Assembly: GCA_015501075.1 (NCBI GenBank)
Contig: JADNYJ010000075.1
Coordinates: 62,001-126,000, forward strand
Reading direction: 5' to 3'
Source: Gymnopilus junonius
Lineage: Eukaryota > Basidiomycota > Agaricomycetes > Agaricales > Galerinaceae
DNA length: 64,000 bases
A program made the position numbers and the translations under genes. Below the pieces are notes generated by a model, which had not been told where the DNA came from, did no database searches, and saw only the letters and a list, made by a program, of their open reading frames with translations. This document shows, one piece after another, positions 46,809 through 57,675 of the stretch; positions within the stretch are counted from its first letter, which is position 1, and each line of letters starts with the position of its first letter.

Positions 46809-48575
46809 ATGTCTACCCAGCCTTTGCCTTCTCAGGATACGCATCAAGCTTCTGCGGACTCCCAACCACCTGCAAAGTGTGCCCATGGCACGAAACGCAA
46901 GGCACCTATGGCTGCAGAAGATAGGGAGGATTTGGAAACACCAGCTCCTGTACTGGTATTTGAACCTCTTATTGAGGTTCTTCAGCCTGAAAAGAAGGTT
47001 AAATCAGGTGTGGAACAGCCGAAGATGGTCAAGGCAGATCCTTTGAAGTTTGGTCCCTTGAATGTCACTTCGGATATTGCTTGGGACAACTTCCTTGAGG
47101 TTGTAAGCAAGCAGGTATCTACCATGGTTTCAAACCTTGTAGTCCCCTCATTCTCCTGGAGATTCTTGGTTCCTAAGAATTCTCCGAGCCTTCTGCTTAC
47201 TGCTGATGCTGGCCATAGTTCATTCCTTGGTCAAGTTTGAGCCAAAATCAACAAAAGTGGATCTGCATATGTTATTCTTTCAATGCAGCCACCTGTTGTG
47301 GTGAAGTCCCAGCTTCCTGTGAGTATCTCATTTGGTCTTTGAACTCCTCTTGACAAATCTGTTCTAGCCATGGGCAAACCCAGCTCATTTACCCTCTACT
47401 TCAGTGTCAGCTGATGCTGATGAATTTTCTGATGATGATAACTCTCTTTGCAAGAAGGTAAGCCTTTCTATTTTGAGGAAAATGATGTTCTATATATTGA
47501 TTGAGGTTTAGGCTTGTCTCGATGATACAGTGGAAGATATAGCATCTCAGATTGAGGAGAAATACCTGGCTGGTCTTTGCTCTGTTCATCCAGACATCCC
47601 TTGCTTTCATTACAAAGTCAATGATCTTCACTTTGATTTATCGCTCCCTGCTCGATGTCTTGTCTGGGCCAGCACAATTGTGAGTCTAACATTCTGTTAT
47701 CAATAAATTTGGTTTCTGATGTATAATATAGCAGGATGGAAAGGCCAAGATTGATCGCATTCCACTTGGGTCAACCTTTTTCAAAGCTGAGCAAGCTTTG
47801 AAGGTTAGCAAGAAACCTGCAGGATTAGATCGATCTGAAGCTGTAGCTCCAGCAGCTGATGCACCTGCAACTCCAGTTTTGCCCAAAGGATGGCATGCAT
47901 CCCCAGTCCCTCATTATCCCCAAGTTCATAGTGCATTCCCTCCTTACTACCCTCCTCCATTTATACCTCCTGCACCCTATTTTCCCCCTTATCTATACCC
48001 TCAACACTATGCATATGGCCAACAACCTGGATCTCCATCTTGTCCATTGCATTCTCATCAGGGTTATGATGACCTGTGATCTTCTTCTCTGCCAGCTGCT
48101 GACTTTGATCTCAGGGAGTTCTGTGACACCTACAAGCTTGATGAGAAGGCTTATTGTGTTCTTGACAGCCTTGGTTTTGCAGGTGAGAATCTCGAGCAGG
48201 TCCCTGAGGCAGAATGGCATACTGTACTAAACCGACCAACTCTTTGGTTGTGCATCACAAAGTCGGCTGAAGAGAAGAGATTTCCCTATTTGTCATGCAT
48301 CACCAAGGGCTCTGAAGAGGGTGACAGGCCAAAAAAAAAAAGAACAGCCAAAAATGGTAAAAAAACCAAAATTTTCTTCCCCCAGATGAAGAGTTTTGTC
48401 TCTTCGTCATGCACCCCAGGCACCCTCGAAGAGCCCAAGAGATGGTTGAAATGTGTCACACATCACCAGGCTGAAGAGTTGGTCAGTTTGGTACAGTAAA
48501 CTCAATCTGGCTTACTTTGAGTGGCAATGTGTTGTGAAGGCAGCAAAGAAATATTGCCATGGGCTTAGGAAGTAA
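46809..48575 (+). pseudogene. TE-associated basidiomycete gene with SAM-like C-terminus, interrupted by a MITE
   Basis: The N-terminal Pro/Lys-rich part begins with MSTQPLPSQDT. Then come a conserved block WRFLVPKNSPSLLL, an acidic region, a segment CLVWASTIQDGKAKIDRIPL, a Pro/Tyr-rich region (FPPYYPPPFIPPAPYFPPYL), and a SAM-like end FDLREFCDTYKLDEKAYCVL. About three introns are recognisable (near 47320-47370, 47458-47511 and 47681-47731). TGA stops at 47238-47240 and 48077-48079 are plausible CGA changes. MITE copy 3 splits the last exon; ignoring it, the frame continues to TAA 48573-48575. Proteins with this layout are repeated in agaricomycete genomes (from memory); function unknown. Confidence 0.6.
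48222..48496. mobile_element. MITE family A, copy 3 (275 bp), inserted in a coding exon
   Basis: Same TIRs in decayed form (CTGTACTAAACCGACCAACTC ... GTTGGTCAGTTTGGTACAG), flanked by TA at 48220-48221 and 48497-48498. About 70 bp of the centre is missing relative to copies 1 and 2. Most CpG sites of copy 1 are TpG or CpA here (GTTGTGCATCAC for GTCACGCGTCAC). Removing it with one TA restores the frame of the host exon. Confidence 0.9.
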
Positions 48576-48868
48576 TTTTTCGATCACTACCTAATTATAC
48601 CCCTGAATCTGCCATTGTCTTTTATATGCTAGAGCTTGTTTATTATCAATATTTGCTTTATATTCTTGTAAATAGTTTTATATTTCTTGTATATAATTTT
48701 TCAACTTTTAGTTTAGTGTCAGATCAGATTAGCGAAGAAGGTAACCAGAGTGTTTGAACCACTCCTGGGCCTTTGCTGCCATAACAGCACCTGAGGCTTC
48801 ATATAGAGCAATAAAAGGATCCTCAGCATTTTGAATGTGAAGCCAATGTCAATGTATCCATACTTTGA

Positions 48869-49790
48869 CTAAAGGAGTTTCAGTTTTGTCCACTCTGACA
48901 AAAAACTACCCATACCACAGCTGAAGCTCTCTTTGATAGGATTGAAATCCAGAGAGTATGGCAGTAGAAACTCGAGAACTACACCATAAGCTTCAACAAC
49001 TTCATGGAGTACTTCAGACTTATGGATTGCACAGTTATCAAGAATAAGAACACTCTTGTCTTGTGGGTATCTATTCATTTTTGGGAGCTTCAGTTATATT
49101 AGAAGTTGTAAACTCAAATCAGGAACAAAACACATACCATGTCATTGACAATAAAATCAAAAAACTCTCCACCATCAACTGATCCTTCAACAATTCGGGT
49201 TGCAAGGTAACCTTCTATACCCATTGCTGCCACCATACTATACTGCTCACTGTGCACAGGATTTGCTGAGATTGTTGCATGATGTCCTGATGGTGTGTGA
49301 CCATACAGTCATGCAAGAGTCTGGTCATCCTTGCTGGTTTCATCAACTACTACACACTGACTTGCAACCCAATTTGCTCACATATTCCTTTGCCATTCAT
49401 CCCTTGCATGGTCATCATGCTCAGCTGCAGCTTTGTGAAGCATCTTGTACATCAGACTGCAATCACAAATATTTTCATGCAAAGTTGGCTTCGAGATGTT
49501 GACATCATGTGTGAGGGCAAGCCAGTCTTGGATTTCATCAAGAAACATTTCGGGAGCTTCTGCCATGAGCATAGATAAGTCATGGGTCATATTAGCATTC
49601 AGGAGATGAGGGCAGCCTTGAAAAGGATTGCGAGGAGGCACAACAGAACTGTGCATCTCAAGATTCCTCTGCCACTGATAAATACTCTGTTCTGAAACAC
49701 CAAAAACCTCTGCTGCATCCTCAGGGATCCATCCACCTTTGAGTAGAACCATCACCCATTCCTTTATATCCTTGCTGATGTGGCGGAAGA
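48869..49790 (-). pseudogene. DDE_3 (IS630/Tc1-like) transposase, inactivated
   Basis: The N-terminal helix-turn-helix is AEVFGVSEQSIYQWQRN. A linker has DETSKDDQTL, then EQYSMVAAMGIEGYLATRIV. After a 50 nt GT-AG intron (49088-49137) comes the DDE core SVLILDNCAIHKSEVLHEVV and FLLPYSLDFNP. The usual SPDFNP motif has SLDFNP here, fitting a further C-to-T change. TGA stops at 49378-49380 and 49309-49311 (minus strand) are the only breaks in the first exon and would be CGA. The product would be a cut-and-paste transposase acting at TA. Confidence 0.83.
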
Positions 49791-49879
49791 CTATGAGAGC
49801 TCAAAAAGAATGAATATTTCAATGACATTGATAATGGAGAGCCTAATCTACATTACTGACATCATAGGTCGGACATTGC

Positions 49880-49992
49880 TGGATTACCTTCAAGCATGCA
49901 TGATCATGGTTGGTCAGCTTTACATCAGTGTGCCTAGTGATGTGGTAGGAAAAAAAAAAAGAAGTGCAACTGACAAGGTTTTTGCACGCACT
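49880..49992 (-). repeat. Right arm of the 110 bp inverted repeat
   Basis: Inverted counterpart of 46270-46385. The arms enclose about 3.5 kb that holds the SAM-like TE gene and the DDE_3 transposase. They may be the ends of a composite or two copies of one gene's 3' end. Confidence 0.65.
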
Positions 49993-50335
49993 GCTTGCAG
50001 ATGAGCCCTTCCACCTCCTCATATGCTCTGGTCAACTCCTGCATTGCAACTGAGTTCTGCTTCATCACAACTGCCTTTGCCTTCTTCTTCTCTTTTGCTG
50101 CACTCCTCCACTCTGCCTCCACTGCCTTCTCTGCCTCCGCTGCCTTCTCTGCCTCTGCTGCCTTCCGTGCTTCCTCTACCACCCATTCTGCCTCTCGAGC
50201 TGCCTCTGTGTGCTCCTCTGCCTTGCATGCCTTCCGCTCCTTCTGTTCTCACTTCCGACGAAGTTTTTCTTTCTGGAGCATAAGCTCCCACTCTTGTGCA
50301 TCGAAATCTTCCAAGCCGGAATCGGTATGTGCCAT
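49934..50335 (-). pseudogene. TE-associated coiled-coil protein fragment, one TGA stop
   Basis: Read on the minus strand from ATG 50335: MAHTDSGLEDFDAQEWELML, a basic segment, TGA at 50249-50251, then a long Ala/Glu-rich coiled coil with EARKAAEAEKAAEAEKAVEA repeats and a C-terminal Cys cluster (LICKQCVQKPCQ). The stop sits where CGA (Arg) is plausible. The plus-strand frame 49995-50435 is its antisense shadow. Confidence 0.5.
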
Positions 50336-50446
50336 GTCAAGTACTGAAGAGAGGACCGAACAAAACTTTTCAAACAAAACCAAAACCAACCAGCATGTGA
50401 CTATTCCCACACTCAGGCCTCAAGGTTTGGCCTAAGGGGGAAATAC

Positions 50447-50932
50447 TGTTATATACACACCTCCAACCAACTCCAATCTCTGACCATATGAACTCTGACT
50501 TCATAATCTCCTCGAAATACTACAAGTCCCAGAACACATAGACACTTAAGTTACACATAGCTGGACGACTCCGAGTAGCGCAGAATAACTTACATGTTTG
50601 CCTGCTCACTAGTACATGTACAGTCTCCACTTAGTTTCCTCCATAGTATAAAAACCTTAGAACTACTATTATGTACCTCAGTTTGTATACTGTTTGTTAA
50701 TCTATCCATGCTCTCTACTCTGCTCTCTCCTCCAACCCGATTCTGAAATTTGAGACAATGTCCAGACAACGGAGTGCAACACATACATTGAAGCTGAAGT
50801 CTCAAACCTACGTCTACATATGTTTATGCTTCAACCAACTCCAACACCAATGTACTCCAATGCAGCTCTGATGTGGATCTCCTCTGCTCTGCTCTGCCTC
50901 TCCCTCTGCTCTGTTTAAGCACAACTTTAACA
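50447..50932 (+). repeat. Probable LTR (486 bp, TGTT...AACA)
   Basis: Begins TGTTATATACACACC and ends CTTTAACA. It is preceded by a purine-rich tract CTAAGGGGGAAATAC, which resembles a polypurine tract before a 3' LTR. A deletion derivative with the same ends lies at 60352-60466. No 5 bp duplication flanks it, and the retroelement sequence next to it on the right is of another class, so the parent element is not intact. Confidence 0.6.
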
Positions 50933-50942
50933 GGTTGGGAAT

Positions 50943-51880
50943 TTGTGGATAACCTGATTTACTATCATGGGAAGCCCTGCCCATGAAAGCAGGTTCAGCT
51001 CCTTCTTTTTTGGGAATGCATCATGTGTCCCTTTGAGGATAAGAAGCATGAGCATGGCGACACCCTCAAGATCATTGGCTTTTGGGTGGATGTCAATCAC
51101 GCTTCAATATCCCTCTCTCCTTCTTTGATCTCTGATATTTTGGAGAAGATTCAGGTCTTTCTTAACACTTCAGGTTGACATCCGCTTCTTCGAGATTGGC
51201 AGAGGCTAGGTGGTCACATCAACTGGCTTCTCAATGTCTTGCTGTGGGTCAGCCTGCGATAACTGAACTCTATTGCAAGATGAGTGGGAAGACTCAGCCC
51301 CAAGTTGGGATACCTATCAATCAGCAGGTCATTTCTGACCTTTCATGGTTGGCCTCAATTATTCCAAAAGCTATTGGAGTATGCTTTTGGATGATGGGAT
51401 GTGGCTGGACCATAATGCTGACATTGTTCTTTGGACTGACACCAGCCTCAAGCTGGCTCTTTCATTTGTTTATGCTGGTTGCAGTTTCTACTATCAACTA
51501 CATCCCTGCCGCTGGATGTCAAGATCAACATTTCTTTCTAGAGATGGTTGCCATCATGAGCACTATACATCACATTGCATGCTTTTCAAAACTGCTGAAG
51601 AAAGTGCTCTTATACACTGACAGCCTCGACTCCATCTCAGTCTTCAACACCTTCGGGCCTCTGAATCTATTCACAATGGTCCCCTCCTAGCAGTTGCAGG
51701 CATTGTTCTGGAGTCAGGGATTGATATTCGGTCCGGCACATCTCTGGAAAGGACAATATCTGTGTGGATCTCCTCTCTCACCTTTTGTTGGCTGACTACC
51801 ACCAGAAGTTCCCTTCGAATGCGTCCGTAGTTTTACTCCCCCATGGGAGCTTTTGCCAGCATGATGGAGGGAGTGCTTTG
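50943..51880 (+). pseudogene. Reverse transcriptase end and RNase H of the DIRS-like element
   Basis: Conserved blocks lie in more than one frame: CPFEDKKHEHGDTLKIIGFW, WLASIIPKAIGV, ADIVLWTDTSLKLALSF, then FFLEMVAIMSTIHHIACFSK and LLYTDSLDSISVFN. Frame changes occur near 51175, 51540 and 51630. The Asp in LWTDTS is the expected first RNase H Asp. Not translatable as one protein. Confidence 0.7.
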
Positions 51881-51881
51881 A

Positions 51882-52862
51882 GTGCATTGGGTGGGTCTTC
51901 CTCTCCAAGGAAGGCTTGCCCCCCTATGCCCCTTGCTGACCTCGACAAATACTCTCCACTTGCAAGTCAATGCCATCGAGAAGTTTACTGTCCAAGGTTA
52001 TGCAACTGGGGCCAGGGACTACATTACTTTCTGCCTGGTTCATAACTTACCACTTGACCCCACCCCTTCAACCCTCTCTTGTTATATTGCCTACACCTCT
52101 CAGTTCATTGCCTCAGCACCCAAGTACCTTTCTGGTGTTTGCCACTTTCTAGGGGAACTCTACCCTGATTTCGACAAGAATCGAGTGCACCCACTGGTCC
52201 AGTCCACTATCCATGGTTCTAAGAAGGTCTGGGCCAATGCAGTCCATTGCAAGCTGCCTCTTCACACCTCTCATCTACAAGCATTTCTTCAAGTGGCTTG
52301 CTCATCAAAATCTTATGATGATCTTCTCTTTGTCACTATCCTTTCCTGTTGCTTCTATGCTTGCCACTGCTCTGGTGAACTCATTCAGAAAAATGACAAG
52401 CACCTTTTTGACTGGAGGAAAATTATCAAGCACTCCTCATTGTCATTTCCCTCTGATTGTGCCCAATACCACCCCTACCATAAAAGTGACCCCTTCTATC
52501 ATGGTACTGACATTCTCTTCACACCACAGGATGTCGCCAACCCCGTTGCTCTCCTGAAGGAGTATGTGGGACTGCATGATACCTTGCATGGTGGTTGGTC
52601 TGCCTTATTTTTGTGTCAAGATGGGTCCCACCCATCTCGCAGATGGTTTGACGCCAAGTTCTTTGCTCTCATAAGCCGAGACTTTGGTGGGCACTCAGCC
52701 CGTGCAGGTGGTGCAACCTTTTACGCCAGTCTGGGTCTCTCAGAGGACATCATCCAGGCCCTTGGTCGGTGGTTGTCCCAAGTGTGGAAAATTTACATAT
52801 GCGAAAACCCTGCCATTCGTGCTGAACAGCAGCTGGCTGCTACTAGGCTCCACCTTCCTTAG
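51882..52862 (+). CDS. Tyrosine recombinase of the DIRS-like element
   Basis: Open for 326 residues. The N-terminal SAM-like part has FTVQGYATGARDYITFCLVH. The catalytic C-terminal part has GGHSARAGGATFYAS (HxxR box) and the candidate nucleophile Tyr in VWKIYICENP. The first catalytic Arg, expected in the segment here reading ACHCSGEL (52359-52382), is Cys (TGC, 52368-52370). Substitutions in GRWLSQVWKIYIC also fit TCG, GCG and CGC codons changed to TTG, GTG and TGC. It is probably inactive although open. The true start is not certain because the upstream frame is broken. Confidence 0.68.
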   Translation: MHWVGLPLQGRLAPLCPLLTSTNTLHLQVNAIEKFTVQGYATGARDYITFCLVHNLPLDPTPSTLSCYIAYTSQFIASAPKYLSGVCHFLGELYPDFDKNRVHPLVQSTIHGSKKVWANAVHCKLPLHTSHLQAFLQVACSSKSYDDLLFVTILSCCFYACHCSGELIQKNDKHLFDWRKIIKHSSLSFPSDCAQYHPYHKSDPFYHGTDILFTPQDVANPVALLKEYVGLHDTLHGGWSALFLCQDGSHPSRRWFDAKFFALISRDFGGHSARAGGATFYASLGLSEDIIQALGRWLSQVWKIYICENPAIRAEQQLAATRLHLP

Positions 52863-52990
52863 CTCCTCGCTCTTCATCATCTTTCACCTCTGCCACCCCT
52901 CACCAACATTCTCAGCTCTTTTAGCTGATCTCTCCTTGCTTATCTAATTTGGGATCCGGGCATCCGGATCTCTGTTTTCGCTACACCACG

Positions 52991-54963
52991 TACACTTGAG
53001 CTTCGCTCGACACCACCACGTACACCTGAGCATCACAGCAGAGGCGCGAAGTCAAACCGCAACAACACTGACAGTGACATTGCCGATGTCAGCACGACGT
53101 GACTAGTCAACACCCTATTACCTAATGGAAATGCTCGGTCGACACTCGATTGGACAATCGCTTGCCCGCCGTGTGAGAGTCAACAACAATGATCGCACTT
53201 CGGAATTGCTTTTTGATTGCTTTGGAAGAAATTTTGGCGCACTCACACAACACCAGTTATCGTTTATCCGTCGGGATGGCATTGTAATGCTCATCGTCCA
53301 TTGTCCTTCTACTTTTTGCCGCTGGCGACTTGAGGCTTCTTGGTTCGCATAGGCGTTGGCTGTGTTGCGACGAAGCAAGATATCAGAATACTAAGCCGTA
53401 ATTTCACACCACTCCTATAGACGTGGAATGAGCTCCTACCTAGGCACTCGACAACGTTGTTGGTATACCTACCAGGTCACTGGTAGTATAAAAACGTTTG
53501 CCTCCAGTAGGTACTGCGAGGCAAAAAATCAGAGGTCGCTAGGGATTGTGCTCACGTACCGAGAACTAGCTCTAATCAATATTGAATGAGCATTCCACAA
53601 ACGCTTCACTCTCGTCGCAATTTCTACCGCCAGACCTCCTGCCTCAAACCGCGTCGGTGTCTGTATTGTCGAGAACAGAAGACGTCGTCGCTCGGATCAA
53701 CCCATGTCAAGTCAACCTGTGTCTTCTAATCTGCGTCTCAACGGCTAAAGCATCCGATAAAACCAGGTGTTGGTGCGTTCTGTGAGACCGTGATGTGATA
53801 GCACAGGGCGGAGGTGGGTGGGTGAGGTGATTGCGTATATCAGAGCAGATTTACCACAGAGCATGCTATTCGTGTCAACACCCGTCTTTAGCAGGAAGCT
53901 TGTATGGCGGTGACCCATGGCGATGACCTTCATTTAGAAGAAGTCGCCGATTGTAGGTTATTCAAGGGGCAGGTCGACGCAACACTGGATGAAGAATTGA
54001 TACATCCTCAGTCGAACCGCCCAAGTCATCAAAAGGTCCTAATAGGAAGTCGTTAGCAAAAATCGACAAGACCGAATACCAAGAAGACGTCGTGACCACA
54101 AGTAGTCGTGAACCTTACTCGTAGAAACTCAGGATCCCAACGAGGCTACTGTGTAGGGCGTGTCGGAAGCTTAGATCACCAACTACAACGCTTACCCCGG
54201 CAGTGGGTTTCAATCTTACTGATCACACGCAAGTTAACAACAACGGTAACGGTAATGTTCATTTGGCATAGGGATGTGTGGTACTAGCAGGCAAGCAAAA
54301 CGATATACACGGAGCTGAAGAACAGGAGTCCAGGCCGAGGCAACAGACGAATCGTACAAGATTCACCGCAACCTGAAGGATGAAGTTATATCAGTAGCTG
54401 TTTCGAAAAAGACACGATGGGAGTAAAGAGACTGACTTTGAGGGGTAATCCGACGTTGTGAACACGCATCTGCACCAACGACCAGCAAAATATACGACGA
54501 AAAGACAGTGGGGGGGAATTGGAAGACGAGACGCCAAGAGGGATGAGTGGTGGGGGATGTGAAGGCGAGTATCGAGACGAGAAAAAGACGAGTGCATAAT
54601 GGAGGTGAAGAGGACGCAGAAGAAGACGCTATGGAAACGGCTCGCCAATGCCCAGGCTGTCAACGCTCGTCAGCGACCAAGGTGAGGGATCAAGTCAAAA
54701 GGAGGGTAGACGAACCTTTTCAGCCGCCCAACGGTTAAAAGCACCTTGTCTGCACCAAGACACCGTCCAATCGACAAAAAGAAAAATATCAAACAGCAGA
54801 ACGAGTTCACAAACTAATTGCAATGAGCGTGGGGGGGGGGAGACAGAAGTGGCAAAGGAGTCGCAGAAGAAAAAAAGATGAGAGACGCGTTTACCGTTCC
54901 TAAACATAAAAGATCGTAAGTTACGGGTATGACAAGGATAAAAAGTGAGAAAAAGAGACGAAC
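52991..54963. other. Gene-poor 2 kb between DIRS remnant and peptidase gene
   Basis: No frame has family resemblance. A TATA-like GTATAAAAACG lies at about 53487. The region regains CpG sites (for example around 53100-53420), unlike the TE block before it, and contains no TIR or LTR pair that I can see. Confidence 0.4.
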
Positions 54964-57174
54964 CTAGGCCACGTCGGCGAGGAACTCTTCAAGATTGTCG
55001 AAATACAAGTAGGCGCCAGGGAACTCGGCCTTGACGAGCTCCCAGACCACTCAAAGAGAGTCGCGTACGTGATGTCGGATGCATCCGTTCCTTTATTGGT
55101 ACCACCTGTGAGAAGGGCAACGAACTCGCCGATGGTGGAGACGATGAGGGATCCGAGTCACCGCCCTTCGAGAAGGTGCCCGAGTCACGCTCGTGGGAGA
55201 GGATGGCGACCTCGAGTGACTCCTCGTTGCTGTTCCGGAAGTACTGACGGACAAACGACATGAACTTCGTGAGGGTTCCAACGGTGGTGTTGGTGGTGAA
55301 GCCACGCTTGAGTACACGACGAACGCGATCACCTTTGAGGTTCAGGTTGGTGGGGTTGTTGACGTCGTCGGCGGTCAGCATGCCTTGGAGATGAAGGAGA
55401 CCGTTGTCGGGGTACTTGAAGTCCGACGGGACGTCGACACGTTCGTATATTAGGGAGTTGAGCTTCGACTCAGACATCTCGGGACCTAGAAGAGAGAAGG
55501 GGAGGAAAGAAGCACAGCTGAGATGAGCGGTATTCAGTGAAGATCGAATATCAACGCACCAAGGCTCAAGACGTTCCCGATCATAGACTTGAACCTATCT
55601 TTGTAGAGCTCGATGACGCAGAGGTCGCGCGTATAGCGATGGGGAGCGACGCCGACACCAATGGAGGGAGCCCAGCGAACGAACCCGATAACTCGATCCT
55701 TAGGCTTGCTCAACTTCTTCTTGATATTGACGAAGAAGGCCTTGAGATCGTCGATCTTGATGCGGGTTTTGGTAAGCTCGATCTCGTACTCGTCCAGCTT
55801 CCTCTGCGACTCATCGACGTTGATGTTGTCCTGGACCCGGCCTCTAAACGTCGTAACCTTCGTCTCGAGACTCTCGACAGCTTTTATACACGTGCCGATC
55901 AGAGCCTGGATGGAGGCCAGGTAGTTCGCGAACGCGGGCGCGCCCATGACCATGACCTCCTTCTTAGGCGCGGAATCTAGCCAAGGAACAAAGTCAGAGA
56001 AGCTCGTGAATTTGTCGAGATCGCAGAAGTCAAACGTACCATTGTAGTGATATTCATCGTTGTCTCCGTTGAGCAGGAAGACGTTATGGCGGACGGTAAT
56101 GGCATAGAGCTTATCTCCAACGCGGAAGTAAGGGCCTAGAGTGCCCTGCATCGTCGTCTTACGACCGGCGATAGCAAGACTGAGGGCGACAGAGACATTG
56201 TCGATGACGTCCTTGAGAGAGTCACCGTCTTCGGCGGGGGGAAAAGGGCTGGGCCGTGACCGAGCAACGGCTTGTAGATGGACTCCCTATAAGCAATGTC
56301 GATGTTCTGGACATGGCGCGAGTCGAGGAAGCCACGGATGTCCTTGGAGGAGTCGTGAGCAATGCCACCGCTGAGCGTGTCGGGCAAAACCCCGATCCAG
56401 ATCGTTGGGTTGGTGTAGTGACGATCTCCGTACTCGACGGTCTGGATGGGTGGGACGTCGTCATAGTTGAAGTCTTCCTCCTCCGCATCTCCATCCTCGT
56501 CGTCCTCGTCATCCTCAATCTCCCGGTCCGCTTGCTTGTTCAACCAAGTGAACCGAACGAAGTCGACGGTTGTGACTTTGATCCCCCTCTCGTCGAGTAG
56601 CTTCACAACCTAAAAACGAAATGTGAGCAAAGAAACTGCTGCATAGCGAGAAGACCACGCACCCGGTCCCGAATCTCATCCCATGTGACACCCGAACCAA
56701 ACTCGTAAGCATCCGGAACGGCAATAACCCTCATGAGACGCTTGTACGCCTCAGGGCCAGAAGGAGTTTCGAAAACGTCATCAGAAGTCCTATAGATGAG
56801 CTTGGGCCCACGTCCCTTGGGTCCCACGCCAGCATAGTAAAGGTTTGCTTCGAGGATAGGAACGTCGTGCGGGCTGAGCTTAGCAGTGGTGGCGCTCGAG
56901 ACACTGTCATCGCTGGGCCAGAAGTCGTCTTCATCTTCAGAGCTACCGCCCTCGTCGAAGGATGAGTTGGCGAAAATGAGTGCTTTTTTGTGACATTCAT
57001 CGTCGAAGTTTGCAGTCTTGACGTACTCCTCGAGGTTGGGCTCGACGGAGACATCAACATCGCCCACTGAGTAAAGAGAAAGAAAGTGGATTAGCACAGA
57101 CGAAAAGCAAACAAAACGTGAAAGGAACAGAAAAGGGACTCACTGTTAGGGTCAGGTACTTTGATATCAGACAT
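54964..57174 (-). CDS. Trypsin-like peptidase-family protein, five exons, three one-base frame breaks
   Basis: Exons 57174-57144, 57066-56663, 56609-56040, 55976-55560 and 55485-54964 have consistent phases if three one-base losses are allowed; the product is then about 648 residues. It matches a large agaricomycete family (from memory) with an acidic N-terminal region (EGGSSEDEDDFWPSDDS), LYAITVRHNVF with the presumed catalytic His, a coiled coil, and a C-terminal GGDSGS segment with the presumed nucleophile Ser followed by FVALLTGG. Frame breaks lie at a C6 run (plus-strand G 56236-56241), at 55153-55154 inside the GDSG codons, and at 55047-55048. Substrate unknown. A deleted transposon begins 46 bp upstream of the start codon. 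Confidence 0.72.
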
Positions 57175-57288
57175 GATACGTAGAGAGCAGTTTTCGACTG
57201 GGTATCTCGGTTCGGGATTACAGCCGATTGCAAAACGATAGACCAGGTCACATCGCCGTCCATCATCACACTGCTGGCACTGAGTAGT

Positions 57289-57553
57289 GTTTCTTGAGGA
57301 AACAGTACCGAGGAAACACGTCATATGACTTTTTTTCCACTGTTTTCTTGAGAAACACCGGTCGGCCATACCAAATTAGGCAAGGCCGAATGCTGGTTTC
57401 TTGAGAAACACCTAAAAGAAATCAGGTGACGTGTTTCTTTCATGCTGTTTCCCAAAGAAACAGAGGTTGGTGCCAGCAGTGTCAGTGATTTGTTTGTTTG
57501 GTCGAGCGTAAATAGCAACCAATGAAAATTGGGCAACACTTTCTCAAGGAAAC
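57289..57553. repeat. Five near-palindromes of GTTTCTTGAGAAAC
   Basis: Copies lie at 57289-57303, 57342-57356, 57396-57409, 57447-57461 and 57540-57553. They have the shape TTTC-centre-GAAA. Spacing is 40-90 bp. They lie inside the deleted transposon and could be transposase or host-factor binding sites. Confidence 0.6.
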
Positions 57554-57675
57554 TGATAACGCTTAACAATTATCGCATACTCGCAATGACGTCCTTATTT
57601 CGCTCTTGACAAACAACCATGGCAGTAGGGAACTGACAACATATACCACAAGCTCAAAAGGAGCTCTTTGTCACC

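Larger units (their letters stand above)
50934..52990 (+). mobile_element. DIRS-like (tyrosine-recombinase) retroelement, 5'-truncated
   Basis: From left to right: the end of a reverse transcriptase with FVDN at the start and IIGFWVDVNHASISLSPS, an RNase H-like region with ADIVLWTDTSLKLALSFVY, then a tyrosine recombinase. RT, RNase H and YR in this order mark DIRS-type elements. It begins directly at the LTR edge, so the 5' part is lost. Its right boundary near 52990 is a guess; a 17 bp direct repeat (ACCACGTACACYTGAGC) occurs at about 52985-53030. Confidence 0.75.

Noticed and set aside
49995..50435. Plus-strand Ser/Ala-rich 146-codon protein
   Set aside because: It is the antisense of an Ala/Glu coiled-coil gene; the repeats read sensibly only on the minus strand.
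57289..57553. Heat-shock elements
   Set aside because: The TTC and GAA half-sites are spaced by four bases rather than two, and the repeats are inside a transposon.
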